A stretch of DNA of 8,985 nt from Thermoplasmata archaeon (GTDB lineage Archaea > Thermoplasmatota > Thermoplasmata > Thermoplasmatales > Thermoplasmataceae): positions 15,311-24,295 of the forward strand of contig JAKAAK010000014.1 of the NCBI GenBank assembly GCA_021797025.1. Direction: 5' to 3'. The notes under the pieces were generated by a model. The model worked only from the letters and a program-made list of their open reading frames with translations, searched no databases and was not told where the DNA came from. Numbering within the stretch: position 1 is the first letter of the stretch; every line of letters starts with the position of its first letter. The position numbers and the translations under genes are program-made. Below, in pieces: positions 1-5,729 of this stretch.

Positions 1-1
1 A

Positions 2-1699
2 TCTGAAATCGGAGATTTTCTCCTGATAGAAAATATGGGGTCATACATTGTTTCTAGAGTAACTGAGTATAGACCAACTGGTGAATTAACATCTTTTATG
101 GGCCAGAAATGGTTAGGAGATGTGGCAAACAATTTAGATGCTATAGGGCTGGACATAAAGGAAAAGAAGATAAGATATACAGTCAGAATCAAGATACTTG
201 GCAGTCTACACAACAAAACTTTTAGGCCAGGAGTTACAAAAATCCCGAATATCACGAGCAAAGTCTACAAACCTTCTAAAGACCAACTGCATGAAATAAT
301 AGAAACTGTGAATCGTCAACAATACAATGGGAAAGAGATAGGGTCCCTTTATTCAGATAAAGATATCAAAATCAAATTCAACATATCAGAGCTAAATGCG
401 AAGCGCACATTTGTTTTTGCTAGAGCTGGCTATGGAAAAAGTAACCTTATGAAACTTATTTCCAGCGACTGGCCTAAAAACGAAGGAGGTCTTGTGATTT
501 TTGATCCAGAAGGAGAATATGCAGTAACGGATAGTAAAAAAAGACCCGGGATAATGGATCAAAGAGAAGCAATACTAGTTACAAACAGAAATATGGACAC
601 TAAACTAAGAAACGTGTATCGCTACATGAAGCTTAATTTACGTGAGTTCGATCCGAAATTTATCCTCCCGATTATCGTTAATCCTTCAAAACATGAGACT
701 GTATTCTTTTCAAAGTTGATGGGCATGGAAATTGAAGATTGGGGAAGGCTAGTTGATTTGCTTTACACCCAAGGGTGGAGGGCAGATTTATCTGAAGTCG
801 CAGAAATCGTAACTGGTAGTGATGAAGATACAAACAATTTCCAACCCGTTCTTAATAATTTGGTCTCACCAATTCGTAGTTTACACGATCCAGATTCACA
901 TCTGATGGGCATCATTACTGAAGCTATGAGTAGAGAAGAGGTAGTAATAGTGGATATTTCATTGCTAGATAGTAAAACTGCGTTGCAGCTGAGCTCAATG
1001 GTGGTAAAATGGATATTTGACCATAATCAACGTAACTTCACAGATCAGGGCAGTAAATTGATAAAGGCTACCTTTGTTGTTGAGGAAGCCCAGTCTGTTA
1101 TTGGCCAAGATTCTAATTATGCTTCATTTATTGAATTGGCAAAAGAAGGCAGGAAGTATGCGTTAGGTGGTATTTTCATAACACAGCAGCCCGGCAGCAT
1201 TCCGTCCGATATACTAAGCCAGGCAGACAATTTCTTTGTGTTCCACCTGATCAGCAGAAGTGATCTAGAAAGTTTAAGACGTGCGAATGCACACTATTCA
1301 GATGATATCCTGACACAGATTTTAAGCGAACCTATACCGGGCAAGTGTTACATGTGGACTTCATTTCAACCTTTTGTTTTGCCACTAACGGTAAATAATT
1401 TTGAAGATATTGTTAAACCTGATAGGAGCCTTGAGATCCAGGGAAATTCTGATCTTTTGACAGATATTAAAGCAATATTGCAAAATGAAGACTCAGATCC
1501 AGTGAATGCTTCAATTATTGCCAAGTATAATGAAGTGGAACGAGCTGGCATAGACCCAAGTCAAAGAACCATAGAACTGTATAACAGACTTGATGAAAAA
1601 GAGAGATCGTATCTCAGCGAAAAAGGGCAAATTCAATTAACCAGAGAAAATGTCCCATTTGCTGTCAAAACTAGATATTATAATTCTTTGAAGAAGTAG
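2..1699 (+). CDS. HerA-like (DUF87) hexameric ATPase/translocase, 5' end cut by the window edge
   Basis: Probable DNA-translocating AAA+/FtsK-HerA ATPase. The frame is open to the left edge, and the residues before the first ATG (position 35) fit the HerA N-terminal HAS-barrel (IGDFLLIE, then SRVTEY), so the true start is probably outside the window; ATG 35 is only the first in-window option. Counting from ATG 35: Walker A ARAGYGKS at 129-136 (first glycine of GxxxxGK replaced by Ala), the HerA signature FDPEGEY at 156-162, a hydrophobic strand VVIVDIS near 303-309, Walker B FVVEEAQ at 347-353, the conserved EGRKYALGG near 371-379 and the ITQQP sensor-like motif near 382-386. A C-terminal extension of about 130 residues has no motif I recognise. 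The DruA-like gene follows after 58 bases on the same strand, so one transcript is likely. Classical HerA works with NurA nuclease in end resection; no NurA is visible here. Family assignment is firm; a defence role is inferred from neighbours. Confidence 0.9.
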   Translation, partial: SEIGDFLLIENMGSYIVSRVTEYRPTGELTSFMGQKWLGDVANNLDAIGLDIKEKKIRYTVRIKILGSLHNKTFRPGVTKIPNITSKVYKPSKDQLHEIIETVNRQQYNGKEIGSLYSDKDIKIKFNISELNAKRTFVFARAGYGKSNLMKLISSDWPKNEGGLVIFDPEGEYAVTDSKKRPGIMDQREAILVTNRNMDTKLRNVYRYMKLNLREFDPKFILPIIVNPSKHETVFFSKLMGMEIEDWGRLVDLLYTQGWRADLSEVAEIVTGSDEDTNNFQPVLNNLVSPIRSLHDPDSHLMGIITEAMSREEVVIVDISLLDSKTALQLSSMVVKWIFDHNQRNFTDQGSKLIKATFVVEEAQSVIGQDSNYASFIELAKEGRKYALGGIFITQQPGSIPSDILSQADNFFVFHLISRSDLESLRRANAHYSDDILTQILSEPIPGKCYMWTSFQPFVLPLTVNNFEDIVKPDRSLEIQGNSDLLTDIKAILQNEDSDPVNASIIAKYNEVERAGIDPSQRTIELYNRLDEKERSYLSEKGQIQLTRENVPFAVKTRYYNSLKK

Positions 1700-1757
1700 T
1701 TACATGGTAATCTTGAGATCACCGAAAAGTTTAGGCCTATGATGTAATAGAAGAAAT

Positions 1758-2987
1758 ATGGAGAAAGAAATCAGTACGCTTGATGGCCAAAGTTATGATC
1801 AGGACAGCGAAGGCCTGAGGAGAAGAATCCTGGCACACTTAGCACACATTGGTTTCACTATAAACGATGAGGGGAAATTATCTCTACCAGAGGAAAAATC
1901 CTATGTTAGAAATGCACATAAAACGGCCGTAAATATAGCAGTACAAAAGAACTGGGAGAAAATTCAGAAATATGAGCCTGAATTAATCGATAAGTACGTA
2001 ATTGATGGCCGTGAGCTTGACGTAGCAAACATTGAACCTGAATTAATCCAGGTTGATAAAAAAAATACTAACCTGTTTAATTGGGTGAAATTGCACTGGT
2101 CCATTCCCATATCTGCAGGATATGGCCGCAGGCTCAGATACATTGTAAAGGATAAAACTAATGGGGCCGTAATAGGAATAATAGGGCTAGCAGACCCGGT
2201 TTTTGGTATTAGGGATAGGGACAACCTCATTGGATGGACAAGGGAAGCACGGGGTAAAAGACTGAGAAACGTAATGGACGCTTTCGTATTAGGTTCTATA
2301 CCGCCATATTCATCCGTCCTAGGTGGCAAGTTAATTGCGTCCCTATTAGCTTCACCTATAATTCGAAGAGATTTCGCAAGGAAGTACAAGGGCAAACGGT
2401 CGCTAATCAGTGGCAGGATATTTGATGGAAAACTTGCCCTTATTACTACGGCCTCTGCTTTTGGGAAGAGCTCCGTATATGATAGAATTAAAATATCCCC
2501 GGGGCCGGAAATGATTCATGCTGGATGGTCAAGCGGTTCCGGAGAATTCCATCTTTTTTCTGATTTCTACAATGAGTTGACATCCTTGGTGAGGGAAGAT
2601 ATCAAAGGACGGAAAAATCCATTATGGGGAAGCGGTGTTAGAAACAGAAGAGTGGTAATATGCGCTGCACTAGACAAGCTCAATTTGCCAAGAGAATTGC
2701 TTTATCATAACATTAAAAGAGAATTATTTGCAATGCCATTAGGGTATCGTTCATTTGAATTCTTAAGAGGAGAAAGTAAAAGTGTGGAGTACTATGATAT
2801 CAGTCAGGATAAAATTGTTGGTTTCATAAAAAATCGCTGGATGATTCCAAGAAGTATAAGGGATAATAAGTACCTTAACTTTAAAAAGGATCAATATTCT
2901 ATAATAAAGAATTATGATAGGTTCTTTGACAAGGATGAGGGCAAATGGATAATTGAGAGCAAAAAGGCCGATTGTGGAGAAAAATAA
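1758..2987 (+). CDS. DUF4338 protein, DruA family (Druantia-type defence component)
   Basis: A 409-residue protein that I recognise as DUF4338/DruA by its run of family motifs. They are DVANIEPELIQVD (88-100), GYGRRLRYIV (121-130), GIIGLADPVFGIRDRDNLIGW (around 140-160, with the RDxxIGW core), a block around 178-205 matching the usual 'LPwv.v.nLaS' region, TTASAFGKSSVYDRI (230-244), AGWSSGSGEFHLF (255-267), HNIKRELFAMPL near 317-328 and FIKNRWMIPR near 356-365. DruA is required in type I Druantia anti-phage systems, but its biochemical role was not established as far as I know. No membrane segment or signal peptide is visible. The ATG at 1758 has only a weak purine-rich stretch (AGAAG) before it. 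The gene sits between a HerA-like ATPase and a small membrane protein with short gaps (58 and 41 bases), so the three are probably co-expressed. The large DruE helicase of known Druantia loci is not in the window. Stand-alone DUF4338 genes of unknown function are the main alternative. Confidence 0.77.
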   Translation: MEKEISTLDGQSYDQDSEGLRRRILAHLAHIGFTINDEGKLSLPEEKSYVRNAHKTAVNIAVQKNWEKIQKYEPELIDKYVIDGRELDVANIEPELIQVDKKNTNLFNWVKLHWSIPISAGYGRRLRYIVKDKTNGAVIGIIGLADPVFGIRDRDNLIGWTREARGKRLRNVMDAFVLGSIPPYSSVLGGKLIASLLASPIIRRDFARKYKGKRSLISGRIFDGKLALITTASAFGKSSVYDRIKISPGPEMIHAGWSSGSGEFHLFSDFYNELTSLVREDIKGRKNPLWGSGVRNRRVVICAALDKLNLPRELLYHNIKRELFAMPLGYRSFEFLRGESKSVEYYDISQDKIVGFIKNRWMIPRSIRDNKYLNFKKDQYSIIKNYDRFFDKDEGKWIIESKKADCGEK

Positions 2988-3028
2988 GTGGATAGCATAA
3001 TTGGTTATTAACTTAAAAGGGTATAATT

Positions 3029-3571
3029 ATGTCCGTGATTAGTATAGAGATAGGCGTCATTGCAGTTGTGCTTGCGGTTATAGGGATACTGATACAAATC
3101 CCACAGGATAAGCTTGAGCTTGGCCTAATGGATGTGACATTTAGAGATGTGGTCGGGATAAATAACCAGCCAGCACGTTTGTTACTTGTGGCAGTTAGGA
3201 ACAAAGACAAAAGAAAGACCGCCAGAAATTGCTATGTCTTTATGAAAAGGCTTAGGAATGCAGAGACAGGAGAAGAGTATATTACGGATGTATTCGGATT
3301 AAAATGGAGAGAATACAAGAGTCCCTCCGCACATATTCTCCCTAGGACATACCGGGAATTTAACAGTTTTCTTCTAATGAAAAGCCGGCCTGATATGCCT
3401 CTGATGGATGCTTTTTTGGACTCAGATGAGCTTATTCCGCCGACGCAGGGGCTGACCGATCTTATCGCCGAATATTGGGTGGTATCAGATAATTTTAAAA
3501 TTGCCAAAGGTGTATTTGCCATACATCTGGATAAGGATATAGACAAAGTTTCCATCAGCAAAAAGCGGTAA
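3029..3571 (+). CDS. small membrane-anchored protein of unknown function, third gene of the HerA/DruA-like operon
   Basis: A 180-residue protein I cannot assign to a family. Residues about 4-24 form one hydrophobic segment (ISIEIGVIAVVLAVIGILIQ) with no charged residue apart from one Glu near the start, best read as a single transmembrane anchor or uncleaved signal. The remaining ~155 residues look like a soluble, beta-rich domain. VAVRNKDKRKTARNCYVFMK (54-73) resembles the 'V.N.G...A.NC.V' pattern of immunoglobulin-like sandwich domains, and conserved-looking aromatics follow (WREYKSP, EYWVVSD). The downstream domain is rich in positive charge near its N-terminus, which suggests a cytoplasmic side, but topology is uncertain. 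It starts 41 bases after the DruA-like gene on the same strand, so co-transcription is likely. A role as membrane sensor or effector for the ATPase/DruA-like pair is pure inference from position. Confidence 0.72.
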   Translation: MSVISIEIGVIAVVLAVIGILIQIPQDKLELGLMDVTFRDVVGINNQPARLLLVAVRNKDKRKTARNCYVFMKRLRNAETGEEYITDVFGLKWREYKSPSAHILPRTYREFNSFLLMKSRPDMPLMDAFLDSDELIPPTQGLTDLIAEYWVVSDNFKIAKGVFAIHLDKDIDKVSISKKR

Positions 3572-3572
3572 T

Positions 3573-3671
3573 ATGCAGAATATTCAAATCCGATCTGAAA
3601 GCATGCAAAGTTTTAGGCTTATATATAACGGAATCATAGTTCAAATAAGCTTATTGTGCTATTTCAGTTGA
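3573..3671 (+). CDS. possible small ORF of 32 residues directly after the membrane protein
   Basis: An ATG one base after the preceding stop opens a 32-residue frame (starts MQNIQIRSES, ends SLLCYFS) with a hydrophobic C-terminal stretch. The frame stays open for another 25 codons beyond its TGA. The tight spacing suggests translational coupling, but there is no separate ribosome binding site and no recognisable family. It may be a real micro-protein, the start of a decayed gene, or chance. Confidence 0.2.
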   Translation: MQNIQIRSESMQSFRLIYNGIIVQISLLCYFS

Positions 3672-3842
3672 CTTAATCATACCCAGAGGCTTAAGGCGGG
3701 ATTAGTGACAAGGAGGAATTCTAAATTTATCTTGCTAGTGAGATAAGAAATTAATTTTATTATATAGCAAAAAGCTGTTTATTTGAACTAGGGAAAGGAT
3801 AATCATGCAAAAGAATTAATTTAATCATAAAAAGAAAAATTA
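3672..3842. other. AT-rich intergenic stretch without a supportable gene
   Basis: I find no ORF with coding character, no tRNA-like cloverleaf and no tandem repeat here. Stops occur often in the plus-strand frames. An AGGAGG-like string near 3711-3717 (caaggaggaattc) looks like a Shine-Dalgarno but no start codon with an open frame follows it. AT-rich stretches around 3750-3765 and 3811-3835 could hold a promoter for the downstream Schlafen-domain gene, without a clear TATA consensus. Confidence 0.4.
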
Positions 3843-4205
3843 ATGAATGCACAAGGATAGCTTTTAAGGGAAAACACAACGAGTTTTTTGGCGATGTGAT
3901 AGACCGTAAAATATATAGCAAATTAAATCCATATTCGCATGGAGCCCAAAAGAGGAACCAAGTATTCAGGAATGGTATAGTGAATACATGAAACCATTTC
4001 TGGAATCTCTATCGTGCATCTATAGCAATTTAATACAAAATCAGGAGACAAGCGAGAGAGAAAACAGTTAAGAGAAATTGAGAATAATAATATCTCCTCT
4101 GAGTTCCTTGTTATAAATCAACGAAAAGTTGCCGATGCTAATTTTCCGATATTTAAATATGGAGAGAAAGTTAAATATACCAAGTTTTCCTATAATATAC
4201 CATTA
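3843..4205 (+). pseudogene. frameshifted 5' portion of the AlbA_2 (Schlafen-type) gene
   Basis: No single frame is open, but three frames in succession read like one protein. Frame A has ATG 3843 then AQ. Frame B (open 3803-3988) gives AFKGKHNEFFGDVIDRKIYS and then KLNPYSHG. Frame C (open 3919-4068) gives EEPSIQEWYSEYMKPFLESL and then IYSNLIQNQETSERE. The last frame (open from 4026) gives KQLREIENNNISSEFLVI and runs without a stop into the intact ORF at 4206. Each switch is explained by the loss of one A: near 3853 (AA run), in AAAA at 3938-3941 and in AAAA at 4061-4064. Restoring them gives a continuous protein of about 586 residues; the first site is the least certain. There is no ATG, GTG or TTG in the last frame between 4026 and 4206, so the shorter ORF can only begin at 4206. 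Either the gene is decaying or the assembly has homopolymer errors. I recognise no domain in this ~120-residue region. Confidence 0.55.
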
Positions 4206-5600
4206 ATGTTTATAGAGCAAATATTTGGTACCCCCCGGCCGTCTTACAAGGATCTAAAAGATTTTCTAGATAGCAATATGGAAGACGCTAGAGTAGAGTT
4301 CAAGAGAAGTGTTTCAGAAGATATTGATAAGAACCTTTTGGGAGAAGTAGTAGCGTTTGCTAATAGTCAAGGTGGCATACTTATCATTGGAGTTACTGAT
4401 TCAGAGAGGCAAATAGTTGGATGCCAGGAAACCAGTGATAGTATAGAAAACCACATAATTGATAAAATAGAACCTTCCATGGCTGGCCTTTTTGTTATAG
4501 AAACGGTAGAGACGCCACAAAATAACCATGTATTAATAGTGGAAATTGAAAATAGCCCGGAAATACATGCCGTTAAACTCAAAAGAAACAATAAGAAAGA
4601 ACCTTTCGAAGGATATGCATATTATTACAGGAACGCCATGAGTTCTCGCTTGATGGCCCCATCAGTTCTAAATAGAATTTCGGCCATTAAGCAGGATCTA
4701 AAATATAATTTCAATTTTAGAATCAGCATTTTTCTCGAGGTTAATAAAGTTCTCTCCGAAGTACTGTCTAAAATAAACTTCAGGGGCAAGAATAATATAG
4801 GCATAGAAAAGTTAACCCTTCTCTCAAGAGATTACTTAAGTCACTTCCTGGATCCGCAAATATCTCTCAACTCCGATATAGTTAAAATTATAAGATCTAT
4901 ACGGCTCGAATTTCTCTACCGGGAGATATGGGAAGAGATAGCTTTGTTTTATGTCAATATACTTGAAAAAGAACGGGATGTTCCACACACTGTGCTAACT
5001 TTTGAAGAGGAGATAAGTCTTCGGAAACTGAAGGATATACTAAACTTTGGCCTTGGTATAAATCGCAACGAGGCAAATATAGATCTTGTGTCTGAATTAA
5101 TACAAATAAACCTGAACAATAAGGTCTTTTATAATTATAATTTACACCTGTTATCAGCTAGAGGACTATTTGCCTATATGTTAGATTATTTGACTCCACA
5201 GGGTTATAAACATGAGGAAGCCCGTGTAAAATTGAGTTCCTTTGATCAATTCTTAACGAGAAGGAAAAATTTCAATTTTCAGGTGTTTGAAGATGAAGAA
5301 GAATGGCTTACCATCGATGACCTAGAGAAATTAATGAAAGAATTTTTAGAAATTGAACCTAAACATACAGATTTTGGGGTTTTCAAAAAAGCTAAGCTTC
5401 GGAGAAACCAGTATTTGTATTATTCAACAGAAACCCTGACATCAATGATACTCAACTTAATAAAACTTCGGGATTACATTTATGAAAACTTATTCCTACC
5501 ATTAAGCAAAAATGCTTTGGAAAGAGATTATGAGATTTATTTAAACAAATCCAAAACATCGTTTGTATACCCAGCCCACAAAGACCAATTCCGTAGTTGA
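4206..5600 (+). CDS. AlbA_2 (Schlafen-type DNA/RNA-binding) domain protein
   Basis: A 464-residue frame with an AlbA_2 domain (the Schlafen core fold) at about 25-160. The N-terminal motif is ARVEFKRS (E31, K33), then VVAFANSQGGILIIGVTD (49-65, the 'V.AfaN..GG.lliGv.D' core), QIVGC (69-73), HVLIVEI (108-114) and YAYYYRNAMSSRLM (137-150, the family's 'yyR.g' element). In related proteins this domain binds nucleic acid and can act as a tRNA/rRNA endonuclease or regulator. The remaining ~300 residues are mostly helical and charged and match no family I know. The ATG at 4206 is the only possible start of this frame; an AAATATAC box near 4173-4180 lies about 30 bases upstream and could drive a leaderless transcript of the short form. 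However, the sequence before it also reads as coding after small corrections, so this may be the 3' part of a damaged, longer gene. It faces the DUF2075 helicase gene tail to tail. Confidence 0.82.
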   Translation: MFIEQIFGTPRPSYKDLKDFLDSNMEDARVEFKRSVSEDIDKNLLGEVVAFANSQGGILIIGVTDSERQIVGCQETSDSIENHIIDKIEPSMAGLFVIETVETPQNNHVLIVEIENSPEIHAVKLKRNNKKEPFEGYAYYYRNAMSSRLMAPSVLNRISAIKQDLKYNFNFRISIFLEVNKVLSEVLSKINFRGKNNIGIEKLTLLSRDYLSHFLDPQISLNSDIVKIIRSIRLEFLYREIWEEIALFYVNILEKERDVPHTVLTFEEEISLRKLKDILNFGLGINRNEANIDLVSELIQINLNNKVFYNYNLHLLSARGLFAYMLDYLTPQGYKHEEARVKLSSFDQFLTRRKNFNFQVFEDEEEWLTIDDLEKLMKEFLEIEPKHTDFGVFKKAKLRRNQYLYYSTETLTSMILNLIKLRDYIYENLFLPLSKNALERDYEIYLNKSKTSFVYPAHKDQFRS

Positions 5601-5635
5601 CCCCATAATAGTTTTACAACAAAATAAATCAAAGA

Positions 5636-5647
5636 TACCAATTGGTA
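5636..5647. repeat. perfect 12-bp palindrome in the convergent spacer
   Basis: TACCAATTGGTA is its own reverse complement and lies 36 bases after the AlbA_2 gene stop. It could be a binding site for a dimeric protein. It is too short and lacks a loop to be a convincing hairpin, and chance is possible in AT-rich DNA. Confidence 0.35.
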
Positions 5648-5690
5648 ATTAAATAGTATACTAAAACTTAACATATATCTTGTAATTATT

Positions 5691-5714
5691 CTGTTATTTA
5701 TTTCATTTTAAAAT
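5691..5714. terminator. U-rich tract with ATTTTAAAAT palindrome, possible bidirectional terminator
   Basis: The stretch is T-rich on the plus strand (CTGTTATTTATTTCATTTT) and ends in the 10-bp palindrome ATTTTAAAAT at 5705-5714, giving T4 runs on both strands. It lies between two converging genes, where archaeal U-rich termination is expected. There is no strong hairpin, so the call is tentative. Confidence 0.3.
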
Positions 5715-5729
5715 TTAGGTCTATTATAA

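Noticed and set aside
1964..2395. 143-codon minus-strand ORF inside the DruA-like gene
   Set aside because: It is a shadow frame: the plus strand encodes conserved DUF4338 motifs over the same bases.
4827..4844. RDYLSH (R208/H213) in the AlbA_2 protein as a HEPN-type Rx4H RNase motif
   Set aside because: A lone Rx4H match is common by chance, and the surrounding sequence shows no recognisable HEPN helix pattern.
34..5607. TATGGGGTCA at 34-43 and its reverse complement TGACCCCATA at 5598-5607, which could frame a mobile element
   Set aside because: Only 10 bases match, both copies lie wholly or mostly inside coding sequence, there is no transposase between them and no target duplication.
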